Both the position numbers and the translations under genes were made by a program. Shown one piece after another: positions 16,971-24,305 of a DNA stretch of 64,000 nucleotides (position 1 is the first letter of the stretch; each line of letters begins with the position of its first letter). Origin of the DNA: DATMRS01 sp035566015 (lineage in GTDB: Bacteria > Pseudomonadota > Alphaproteobacteria > Sphingomonadales > Sphingomonadaceae); NCBI GenBank assembly GCA_035566015.1, contig DATMRS010000023.1, positions 124,001 to 188,000 of the forward strand, written 5' to 3'. Below the pieces are notes generated by a model. It made no database searches and was not told where the DNA came from. It worked only from the letters and a program-made list of their open reading frames with translations.

Positions 16971-17869
16971 TCCGGCAGGCGGAACCGAGCGCGCGCTTCG
17001 GCTACGCTGGCCGGCGCGAGGCCATAGAATTTGGCGATTTCGGCCGCAGCCCGGACCATATCGCTATTGTCGCGGCCGACGCTGCCGTCCGGCAGATGAA
17101 TGCCGTCCTCGAAGCCGACACGCACCAGATCGCACCCCATCGACAGGCCGAGCGTTACCATCCTGAACATGTCGCGTCCCGTGCCGGTCACGCCCCAGAT
17201 GGCGCGCGGGAACAGGCGCAGCCCTTCGTCGATCGAGAAGATGATGTTGCGCGCCACGGGCGGCGTGGAGCCAAAGCCGCCGCCATGGAGCAGCCACATA
17301 TTGTCCCGTTCGCGATCGAACAGGCCTTCATTGGCATAACGCATCAGCCGGTGGAGCGTACTCGCCTCGATCACCTCATATTCGAGCGCGGACCCCTTCG
17401 CGTAGACGGCCTGGATCGTTTTCTTGAGCAGTTCAGGCGAGTTCACATAGGGCGTTTCGCCGGGATAGCCCCCTTCCGGATTATAGAAATCGGCGGACCC
17501 TGCGGCGATGCCGAACAGATCCTGCTGCGGCTGGATATCGAGCAGGCCCAGCCGTTCCGTATCGTCGGGCCAGTAAAGCCGGCCAGTCTTGGGATCGCGC
17601 CGCACACCAATGCCGTTCGTCGTCTGGATCAGGATCGGCGAACGCTTGCGTATTTCCTGGATGATCGCCGAATAGATAGCTGGATCGCCGCTATTCTTGC
17701 CTTCCGGATCGCGCGCATGGACGTGCACCACCGCGGCGCCCGCTTCGTGGCACCGCGCCGCCGCCTCGCCTATTTCGGCCGGCTGCTTGGGAATGATCGC
17801 GCCTTCGCGATCCTGCTGCATCCCGCCGTTCAGCGCGACCGTGATAATAACCTTGTTGCCGTCGAGCAT
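16967..17869 (-). CDS. BKACE (3-keto acid cleavage enzyme, DUF849)
   Basis: BKACE enzymes cleave a 3-keto acid with acetyl-CoA to give acetoacetate and a CoA ester. Lysine-pathway Kce is the reference member, and other members accept many beta-keto acids. The 300-residue protein shows the Zn-binding VVHVHARDPEG (His49 and His51 from the chosen start), the HEAGAA helix, QTTNGIG and the late CDLVRVGFEDG with the catalytic Glu. The ATG at 17869 is six bases from GGAGGA. An ATG at 17875 abuts that site and is less likely. It leads the minus-strand operon and diverges from the MFS/LuxR pair across two 20-bp dyads. Confidence 0.92.
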   Translation of the reverse strand: MLDGNKVIITVALNGGMQQDREGAIIPKQPAEIGEAAARCHEAGAAVVHVHARDPEGKNSGDPAIYSAIIQEIRKRSPILIQTTNGIGVRRDPKTGRLYWPDDTERLGLLDIQPQQDLFGIAAGSADFYNPEGGYPGETPYVNSPELLKKTIQAVYAKGSALEYEVIEASTLHRLMRYANEGLFDRERDNMWLLHGGGFGSTPPVARNIIFSIDEGLRLFPRAIWGVTGTGRDMFRMVTLGLSMGCDLVRVGFEDGIHLPDGSVGRDNSDMVRAAAEIAKFYGLAPASVAEARARFRLPE

Positions 17870-17920
17870 TTCCATTCCTCCGCTTCGGCCCAAGCGATGG
17901 CGGGTTCCGGCGGCAGCGTC

Positions 17921-17940
17921 TGTCCTCTCGATGCGGGACA
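17921..17940. promoter_or_regulatory. lux-box-like dyad 1 (TGTCC-N10-GGACA)
   Basis: A 20-bp interrupted palindrome with 5-bp outer arms lies in the intergenic region between the BKACE start (17869) and the MFS start (18017). It has the same arms and spacing as two other sites (17948-17967 and 20135-20154). Its length matches LuxR-family operators. Confidence 0.68.
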
Positions 17941-17947
17941 GGCATTT

Positions 17948-17967
17948 TGTCCCTTCTTGAGAGGACA
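17948..17967. promoter_or_regulatory. lux-box-like dyad 2 (TGTCC-N10-GGACA)
   Basis: This second dyad in the divergent region is centred 27 bp from dyad 1. Here the arms extend to TTGTCC/GGACAA, and the spacer arms also partly pair (CTTCTTGAGA). The two sites together could serve both divergent promoters. Confidence 0.68.
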
Positions 17968-18016
17968 AGGCGTCCGCGCCCGGCGTGCGACAAACCGCCA
18001 CCGGGAGAGATGCGAC

Positions 18017-19279
18017 ATGACAGAATCCAGGGACGATCCGCGCATGCGGGCCGATGCGATCGTGATCGGCATCTGTTCGCTGGCCTATCTGCTCGATGGC
18101 GTGGTCTTCTCGATCATGGGGCCGCTTGCGCCCGACATTGCGCGCACGCTCGCGCTCACCAACGCCGCGCTTGGCCCGATCTTCTCGGCCAGCCTCCTGG
18201 GGCAGTGCTTCGGCCTGGTCCTGTTCCCGCTTGTCGCCAACCGGACGGGACACCGCATCGTCGTTATCGGCACGCTCGTCGGCTCCGGCCTGTTCCAGGG
18301 GCTCGGCGCGATAGCCGATACGGCCGGACAACTCTTGCTGCTGCGGCTGGTGACCGGCTTCTTCCTCGGCGGTTCGTTGCCCAGTTGCCTGGCGATGGTG
18401 ACCTCCGCGGCGCCACCGCATCGCCGTGGCCTCGCCATCACCGTGCTGTTCACCGGCTATGCCCTGGGCTCGACCGCCGCAGGCCTGCTTTCGGGCATCT
18501 TCCTCCACCTTGGCGGATGGCGCGCGGCGATGGTCGCGGTGGGCGGCTTATGCGTGCTGAGCGCAGCTATCGCGTGGCGCTGGCTTCGCGAGTTATCGAT
18601 CGGGCAAGAGGGCGAGCAAGGGCCGCCGCGCGGCATGATCGGCGACGTGCTTTCGCTGCTCGCCGGCCCTTACCGGATCGGCACCTTGGCGTTGTGGGCG
18701 CTCTTCATCTCCATGCTGACGCTCAGCTATTGCCTTAACTCCTGGCTGCCGATCATGCTCGTGCAACTGGGCCACGATCCGTCCTTCGCGGCTCTGGCCA
18801 TCTCGATATTCTCGTTCGGCGGGATCATCGCTGCGCTCGGCGTCGGTCTGCTGATCGATCGTTTCGGCGCCACGCGCATACTCGTGCTTTTCCTGGGGGT
18901 GGCGGCCCTGCTGCTGTTCGTCATCGGGCAAGTGCTGGGCACGGCTTCGTCGGCGGTGCTGCTGGGCCTGCTGATCGTCTGCGGCTTCTTCGCGCTCGGC
19001 GCCTATGGTGGGGTGAATGTCGTGCTGGCGAGCTATTATCCACCCGAAACGCGCGCGCTTGGCATCGGCGTGACCAAGAGCGTCGGCCGCATCGGCACGG
19101 TCGTCGCGCCGATCCTGGTTGGCATCGCGCTCAGTTCGGGCATTGCCGAGGAGACGGTGATGTCGTTGTTCGCGCTGCCCGCGGCGCTCGCGGCATCCGC
19201 TTTACTTGTGATCGCCGCCTCGAACCATGCTAGGATTCGTGCGGACAGCCGCGTCGTGACGGAGGCCAGGGAGAGTTGA
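18017..19279 (+). CDS. MFS transporter
   Basis: This 420-residue permease has about 12 membrane helices, with YLLDGVVFSIMGPLAPDIA in TM1 and an LVANRTGHRIVVIGTLVGS motif-A region between TM2 and TM3. The central loop is short and charged (SIGQEGEQGPP). It resembles sugar-acid and aromatic-acid uptake permeases of the MFS. A much longer frame is open upstream, but the ATG at 18017 is the first one after the divergent regulatory region and has GGGAGAGA nearby. The LuxR gene starts inside its stop codon, so the two form one unit opposite the BKACE operon. Confidence 0.92.
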   Translation: MTESRDDPRMRADAIVIGICSLAYLLDGVVFSIMGPLAPDIARTLALTNAALGPIFSASLLGQCFGLVLFPLVANRTGHRIVVIGTLVGSGLFQGLGAIADTAGQLLLLRLVTGFFLGGSLPSCLAMVTSAAPPHRRGLAITVLFTGYALGSTAAGLLSGIFLHLGGWRAAMVAVGGLCVLSAAIAWRWLRELSIGQEGEQGPPRGMIGDVLSLLAGPYRIGTLALWALFISMLTLSYCLNSWLPIMLVQLGHDPSFAALAISIFSFGGIIAALGVGLLIDRFGATRILVLFLGVAALLLFVIGQVLGTASSAVLLGLLIVCGFFALGAYGGVNVVLASYYPPETRALGIGVTKSVGRIGTVVAPILVGIALSSGIAEETVMSLFALPAALAASALLVIAASNHARIRADSRVVTEARES

Positions 19280-20055
19280 CCACAATTCGGCAAATCACCG
19301 ATTGGCGCGCAACGCGCGCGATCGGCCCGGTTTACGAGCGCCTGCTCGCCGCCATCGGCACCGAAGAGTTCGGATCGACGGTGCGCGAATCGATCCTGAG
19401 CGTTACCGGCGGCGCCCGGCGCATCTATCTGTTCGAGGCGACCGGACGGCTTGACAACAACCTCCAATATTATTCGTGCGAGCCTTGGCTGGTTGAGCTG
19501 CTGCCGCTCTACAACAAATCCTATCTGCCATTGGATCCGGTGTATGACGCCTATCGTGCGGCGTCCGAATGCAGCGACACCGTGTTTCAGCGTATCCTGC
19601 CGTCCGACATCCCTTCGGCGGGCTTCCGACGCCGTTTCTTTGAAGAAGGGGGCATCATCGAGCGCGTATCGATCGTGCAACGCGGCGCCGATGCCTGGCG
19701 GGCGATGAATGTCGCCCGCCACCAGTCAAACGGCTATTTCTCGGAGCAGGAGCTGACCGCGCTGGTCAATCTCGCCTGTCTCACGCTGCCGATGCTCCCT
19801 CTCAACCGCAACAAGCCAGAGACGGTGCGGCAACTGAGCATCGAGCAGTTGAAGGACCGCTTCGGCGCGCGTTATCCGGCGCTGACGGCGCGCGAGCGCG
19901 AGGTTTGCGCGCGCGCCGCGCTCGGCATGACGGTGGAGGCGACCGCGCTCGATCTCGGCATCGCCAAAAGCTCGGTGCTGACCTATCGCCAGCGCGCCTA
20001 TCACCGCCTGAACGTGACCAGCCCCTATCAGCTCTGCTCCCTCGTCAGCCACTGA
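19276..20055 (+). CDS. LuxR family transcriptional regulator
   Basis: This 259-residue regulator has an N-terminal sensor-like domain (about 1-185) and a C-terminal LuxR helix-turn-helix at about 203-257. The latter shows LTAREREVCARAALGMTV, the helix pair EATALDLGIAKSSVLTYRQRA and a YHRLNV end. It starts at a TTG that overlaps the MFS stop as TTGA, with AGGGAGAG before it. No synthase for an acyl-homoserine lactone is nearby, so the sensor probably binds a pathway compound. The three TGTCC-N10-GGACA dyads on either side of this gene are its best candidate operators. Confidence 0.9.
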   Translation: MTTIRQITDWRATRAIGPVYERLLAAIGTEEFGSTVRESILSVTGGARRIYLFEATGRLDNNLQYYSCEPWLVELLPLYNKSYLPLDPVYDAYRAASECSDTVFQRILPSDIPSAGFRRRFFEEGGIIERVSIVQRGADAWRAMNVARHQSNGYFSEQELTALVNLACLTLPMLPLNRNKPETVRQLSIEQLKDRFGARYPALTAREREVCARAALGMTVEATALDLGIAKSSVLTYRQRAYHRLNVTSPYQLCSLVSH

Positions 20056-20134
20056 GCACGCCCCTTCCGGCCGATCACAGGCCGCAAGCCGCTCTTTCGG
20101 CCCCCTGCGCGGGAAAAGCGCAACGGCGTCCGAT

Positions 20135-20154
20135 TGTCCTCTAGCCGAAGGACA
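20135..20154 (+). promoter_or_regulatory. lux-box-like dyad 3 (TGTCC-N10-GGACA)
   Basis: This third copy lies 65 bp upstream of the receptor gene at 20219. If it is centred near -42, as in classic lux promoters, transcription would start near 20187, and the TTTTAC stretch at 20173-20178 would sit at about -10. That promoter layout is inferred. Confidence 0.65.
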
Positions 20155-20218
20155 GACCGCCCATCACGCCGATTTTACTTTCCCCCAAAACCAAAAGAGT
20201 CCTCGGGGGATTAGTGGC

Positions 20219-22468
20219 ATGGACAGGATTGTAATTCGTACTTCGCTGGTAGCGCTGACGATTGCCGGGGCGACACCGGTCTTCGCGCAGGAAACGGCGG
20301 CCGCTGCGCCGGCCGATCAGGGTTTGGCAGACATCGTCGTCACCGCACAGCGGCGGTCCGAAAGCGCGCAGAAGGCGGCACTGTCGATCGTCGCCGTCTC
20401 CGGCGACGCACTGCGTGACGCCGGCGTCAACAATATCGACGCGCTCGCCCGCCAAACCGCCGGCATCGAGATTCAGCCAAGCGGCGGCCCCTACACCACG
20501 TTCACCGTCCGCTCCGTCAGCAATCTCAGCGGCAACGCCTTCTCCGATCCCTCGATCGCGGTGAACATCAACGGCGTCTATCTTGCCACGCCGACCACCT
20601 TTCGCGGCCTTTTCTACGATCTGGATCGGGTCGAACTGCTCAAGGGGCCGCAAGGCACGCTCTATGGTCGCAATGCGACAGGCGGCGCGATCAACATCAT
20701 TCCCGCCCGACCGAACTTCCGCCTCGGCGGAACGGCCGGCATCACCCTGGGCGATTATTCGCATTTTGACGCGAATGCGGCGCTCAACATACCATTGTCG
20801 GACCGGGTCGCGATCCGCATCGCGGGCCAGCACGCCAAGCATGACGGCTATATGAGCCTCGGCACCGACGACGAGGATGTGAACGCGGTGCGCGGCTCCG
20901 TGCTGTTCCAGCCGTCAAATGACCTCTCGATCCTGGTTACGGCCGATTGGGCGCATGAGGGCGGAAAAGGCCCCGGCGCGACATTGCGCAAAGCCTGCTC
21001 GGCGCTTGGCCGCTCCGGCACGAGCTGCTTCGTCGAGGACCCCTATACCGATGTTGGCGACCTGCCGGACTATTATACTTCGGCCGGGATCGCGGTGCAG
21101 ACGCGCCATCCCTATCTCGACAGCGATTATTATGGCGTCGGGCTCAATGTCGACTGGACGACCGGCATCGGTATCGTCTCGCTGGTCGGCGGCTATCGCA
21201 AGTCGGATGTACGCTACAGCAGCACCGCGACGAGCTGGCAGCTCATCGAACATCAGAAGCCGACGCAGAAATCGATCGAGCTACGGCTGGCGTCGCCGGC
21301 CGGCCAGCGCTTCGGCTACGTCTTCGGCGGTTATTATCTGGATACCGCCATGCACGCCCGCGCCAATGGCGAGAGCGCGACCAGCCATAATTACAGCGAT
21401 CAGTGGACCAATCTGTCGGGCTGGACCGGCGCTCTGTTCAGCCAGCTGACCTTTGGCCTGACCGACACGTTCCGGATCGTTGGCGGCGCACGCTATACCT
21501 ACGAAAAGAAGAATTCGAACAGCAACCGCTATCGTATCCTTGCCAATGGCCCCGATCCGGTGATCCCGCCGTTTCCGACCGGCGCCCCGATCAATTCGGT
21601 GATCGGTTCGCGCGATTGGAACAAGGTGAACTGGAAAGCGGGCGTGGAATTCGACGCCGCGCCGCGCAGCCTGCTCTACGCGAACGTCAGCACGGGCTTC
21701 AAGGCGGGCGGCTTCTATTACGGCCCGCCAGGTTTCACCACCTATGAGCCCGAGAAGGTTACATCCTATGTCGTGGGCTCGAAGAACCGTTTCTTCGACA
21801 ATAAGCTGCAACTGAATCTGGAGGCATTCTACCTCGACTACACGGACCAGCAGGTCAGCTTCGTCAAGCTGGTCAACGGGGCCGCCACGCTCGTGACCGA
21901 GAATGCCGCGAAAAGCCACGCTTACGGCCTCGATCTCGACAGCCAGTTGCTCCTCACGCCGACCACGCGGCTAAGCTTCCAGGCGCAGTATCTGCACTCC
22001 AGATATGGCGATTTCACCTATCTCACGCTGGCTGCGCCGCCCGCGGCGCGGACAAGTTGCGTCGTTTCGGCGGGATCACCGCCCAACTCGGCGGTCAATT
22101 GCTCGCACCAGACCACTTTGCGTTCGCCAACCTGGACCTTGGTCGGCAATATCGAGCAGACATTCCCGATCGGCGATCGTGGCGGCCGCCTGATAGGCGA
22201 AGCCAATGTTCGCTATGAGGGCGAGTATCAGACCGACGTGTCGTACCTGCCGGAGGGCATCGCCAACGCGACCGCGCGCGTGAATCTCAGCTTCGGCTAT
22301 GTGGCGCCGGACGACGCCTTTTCGATCAAGGCCTATGTCGACAACCTGACCGACGTCACCACCATCACCGCGACGACGATGAGCACCAGCTACGCGGTCA
22401 ACCAGGCCTTCGGCGCGCGTTTGCTCCCGCCCCGCACCTGGGGCGTCCGGGGCCAGGTCAACTTCTGA
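20219..22468 (+). CDS. TonB-dependent outer-membrane receptor 2
   Basis: This 749-residue receptor has a signal peptide (ends PVFAQ near residue 24). A DIVVTAQRRSE TonB-box region, a plug with the VELLKGPQGTLYGRNATGGAINI motif and a beta-barrel ending VRGQVNF follow. It differs from the other four receptors: the plug has the YGRN form, and the early-barrel Cys pair is in KACSALGRSGTSCFVED. The ATG is preceded by GGGGGATT. The adjacent run of five C residues at 20192-20196 could pair with that ribosome site. It leads a transcript with the CMD-like and aldolase genes; the next start codon overlaps its stop as TGATG. Confidence 0.94.
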   Translation: MDRIVIRTSLVALTIAGATPVFAQETAAAAPADQGLADIVVTAQRRSESAQKAALSIVAVSGDALRDAGVNNIDALARQTAGIEIQPSGGPYTTFTVRSVSNLSGNAFSDPSIAVNINGVYLATPTTFRGLFYDLDRVELLKGPQGTLYGRNATGGAINIIPARPNFRLGGTAGITLGDYSHFDANAALNIPLSDRVAIRIAGQHAKHDGYMSLGTDDEDVNAVRGSVLFQPSNDLSILVTADWAHEGGKGPGATLRKACSALGRSGTSCFVEDPYTDVGDLPDYYTSAGIAVQTRHPYLDSDYYGVGLNVDWTTGIGIVSLVGGYRKSDVRYSSTATSWQLIEHQKPTQKSIELRLASPAGQRFGYVFGGYYLDTAMHARANGESATSHNYSDQWTNLSGWTGALFSQLTFGLTDTFRIVGGARYTYEKKNSNSNRYRILANGPDPVIPPFPTGAPINSVIGSRDWNKVNWKAGVEFDAAPRSLLYANVSTGFKAGGFYYGPPGFTTYEPEKVTSYVVGSKNRFFDNKLQLNLEAFYLDYTDQQVSFVKLVNGAATLVTENAAKSHAYGLDLDSQLLLTPTTRLSFQAQYLHSRYGDFTYLTLAAPPAARTSCVVSAGSPPNSAVNCSHQTTLRSPTWTLVGNIEQTFPIGDRGGRLIGEANVRYEGEYQTDVSYLPEGIANATARVNLSFGYVAPDDAFSIKAYVDNLTDVTTITATTMSTSYAVNQAFGARLLPPRTWGVRGQVNF

Positions 22469-22842
22469 TGACCGGGTCCAACGACGATCGGCAGGCGGCC
22501 GGCCTCGCGGTGCTCGATCAGCTCGGCTGGGGCCGGAATGAGGGCGTGCGCGCCCTCGACGAGGACCTCTGGCATATCGTGACCGAAACCAATTTCGGCA
22601 CGATCTGGTCCCGCCCGGGCCTGCCCTTGCGCGATCGCGAACTCATATGCCTTTCGATCCTGATCGCGGTGGGCGCGCATGGGGTGGCGTTGCATTTCAA
22701 GCATGCACACCAGCTCGGTTTCACGCCGGAGGAGTTAAAGGAAATCGTTCTGCAGACGATTCCCTACGCCGGCCTTCCCAAGGCATTGCAGGCGATGGCG
22801 ATCCTCAAGCGGACCCTGGCGGGCGCGGAGCCCGAGCTGTGA
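22468..22842 (+). CDS. Carboxymuconolactone decarboxylase family protein
   Basis: This 124-residue protein has the AhpD/CMD helical fold. It shows RELICLSILIAVGAHGVALHFKHAHQLGFTPEEL in outline, with the conserved His in FKHAHQLG and a following EIVLQTIPYAGLPKA segment. The redox CxxC of AhpD is absent, which favours a decarboxylase or a lactone-handling role over peroxidase activity. In the protocatechuate pathway the family decarboxylates gamma-carboxymuconolactone. No other genes of that pathway are present, so the substrate is probably different. It overlaps the receptor stop and the aldolase start, so it is translationally coupled to both. Confidence 0.9.
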   Translation: MTGSNDDRQAAGLAVLDQLGWGRNEGVRALDEDLWHIVTETNFGTIWSRPGLPLRDRELICLSILIAVGAHGVALHFKHAHQLGFTPEELKEIVLQTIPYAGLPKALQAMAILKRTLAGAEPEL

Positions 22843-23627
22843 CCGACAACATCATGGATTCGGGCGTCGCCGGCCCCTCCCCGGAATGCTCGGCCGCCGA
22901 ATGGACGGCGCGGGTCGATCTTGCCATCGCCTATCGCCTGCTCGACTGGCTGGGCATGACCGATCTCATCCACACGCATATTTCGATCCGCGTGCCCGAT
23001 GAGGAAGGCCATTTTCTGCAACTGCCTTACGGCCACCTGTTCGGCGAAGCCCGCGCGTCGCTGATGGTGAAGTGCGACGTGGACGGCAACGTCCTTTCCG
23101 ATCCCACCGGCCTTGGCATCAGCCGCGGGGGATTTTGCATTCACAGCGCGCTTCACATGGGCACGCCTGCCGCCGCCTGCGTGATGCACGCCCATACCGA
23201 GGCGACCATCGCGGTCGCCAATTACCGCGACGGGCTATTGCCTCTCAGCCAGCACGCGCTGCGTTTCTACGGCAAGGTCGCCTACCTCGATTATACCGGC
23301 ATATTCGATACGGCCGAGAAGCGGGCGGCGCTGCCCGCGACGCTCGGCGCGGGCGACATATTGATGCTGCGCAACCATGGTCCGCTGGTCATCGGCCCCA
23401 CGGTCGCCGAAGCCTTTTCCCGCCTCTATTATCTCGAGCGCGCATGTCGCATGCAGGTGGCCTCGCTCTCGCAATGCGTCGATCCGAAGCGGGAACTGGT
23501 TTATCCCGGCGAGGAGGATTGCCGCGCGATGGCGCGCGCCTTCGAGGGCGGGGAGCGCGTCATCGCGCGCGAATGGGCTGCGTTGCGCCGGATGCTGGAT
23601 AGTCAGCGGGCCACCTACGCCACCTGA
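22839..23627 (+). CDS. Class II aldolase/adducin family protein
   Basis: This 262-residue Zn-dependent lyase or decarboxylase resembles fuculose-phosphate aldolase and HpcH-independent aldolases. Zn-binding His residues are visible in CVMHAHTEAT and in LRNHGPLVIG. The substrate region starts with DLIHTHISIRVP. The GTG at 22839 makes a GTGA overlap with the CMD stop and has GGAG nine bases upstream. An ATG at 22854 is the alternative. Such proteins perform retro-aldol cleavage of hydroxy-oxo acids, which fits the 2-oxo-acid enzymes of the divergent operon. The 146 bp after it contain a short hairpin. Confidence 0.9.
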   Translation: MTDNIMDSGVAGPSPECSAAEWTARVDLAIAYRLLDWLGMTDLIHTHISIRVPDEEGHFLQLPYGHLFGEARASLMVKCDVDGNVLSDPTGLGISRGGFCIHSALHMGTPAAACVMHAHTEATIAVANYRDGLLPLSQHALRFYGKVAYLDYTGIFDTAEKRAALPATLGAGDILMLRNHGPLVIGPTVAEAFSRLYYLERACRMQVASLSQCVDPKRELVYPGEEDCRAMARAFEGGERVIAREWAALRRMLDSQRATYAT

Positions 23628-23736
23628 CGCCGACCCCTCCGCTGAAGCCCGCCCGCACCTGATACCCCCCAAGCGCTGCGAGCCGCCTCGCGTGCACCGA
23701 CAGACAAGTAGGCGGCAGAGGGCGGCGCTATTGCGG

Positions 23737-23754
23737 CGAGGATAGAAATCCTCG
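23737..23754 (+). other. Short perfect hairpin in the leader of the SnoaL-like gene
   Basis: CGAGGAT pairs with ATCCTCG around an AGAA loop (a GNRA-like tetraloop context), ending 19 bases before the ATG at 23774. It could affect translation or mRNA stability. No function is known. Confidence 0.35.
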
Positions 23755-23773
23755 GGGCGAGGTTGCGGAGAGA

Positions 23774-24280
23774 ATGACGCAAGCGCAGGTCGAAGTCATC
23801 GCGGATCCGGCAAGGATCGCAGCGGACCGGTTGGCGATCGATGATCTGCATGCGCGTTACATCTTTGCCCTCAACTGGCAGGATGCCGATACCGTCGCAT
23901 CGCTGTTCGCCGAGGACGGCGTGCTCGACTGGGTCGGCGGTGTCGTCGAAGGGCGCGAGGCCATCCGGGCCGAGGTCCGCAATATGCGCGCCTTCTTCGG
24001 CCGTTTCGAAGAGGCCGATGCGCCGCTTCATCCCGCCCGCTTGCGCCATTTCGTGACCAACAAACTGGTCGACATCCAGGGCGACGCCGCAAAGAGCATC
24101 GCTTACTGGTTCGAGCTCAACAACGATAACCGGCTGCGCTGGCCCTATGTCGGCGCCTACGGACATTATGAGGACGAGATCCGGCGCACGCCCGCCGAAG
24201 GCTGGCGCTTCGTCCGGCGCACGATCTTCAACGAACAGATGAGCGAACGAGCCGGGCCGCAGCACAACCCAGCCTGGTGA
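23774..24280 (+). CDS. SnoaL/NTF2-like domain protein
   Basis: This 168-residue single-domain protein has the SnoaL_4-type pattern: LAIDDLHARYIFALNWQDAD, then LFAEDGVLDWVGG and GREAIRAEV, with RHFVTNKLVDIQGD in the middle strands. NTF2-like proteins of this class act as isomerases, cyclases, dehydratases or ring-hydroxylating oxygenase beta subunits. No oxygenase alpha subunit is near, so an isomerase or hydratase is more likely. It is a single domain and clearly different from the double NTF2-like family in the window. It ends 25 bp before receptor 3. Confidence 0.87.
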   Translation: MTQAQVEVIADPARIAADRLAIDDLHARYIFALNWQDADTVASLFAEDGVLDWVGGVVEGREAIRAEVRNMRAFFGRFEEADAPLHPARLRHFVTNKLVDIQGDAAKSIAYWFELNNDNRLRWPYVGAYGHYEDEIRRTPAEGWRFVRRTIFNEQMSERAGPQHNPAW

Positions 24281-24305
24281 GACGCGCCAAAAGAAGGGGA
24301 AGACA

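Noticed and set aside
19276..20055. Quorum sensing through the LuxR gene
   Set aside because: No acyl-homoserine lactone synthase gene is seen in the window, and the context is catabolic.
22468..22842. Assignment as PcaC of the protocatechuate pathway
   Set aside because: No other pca genes are near, and the neighbours are a receptor and a class II aldolase.
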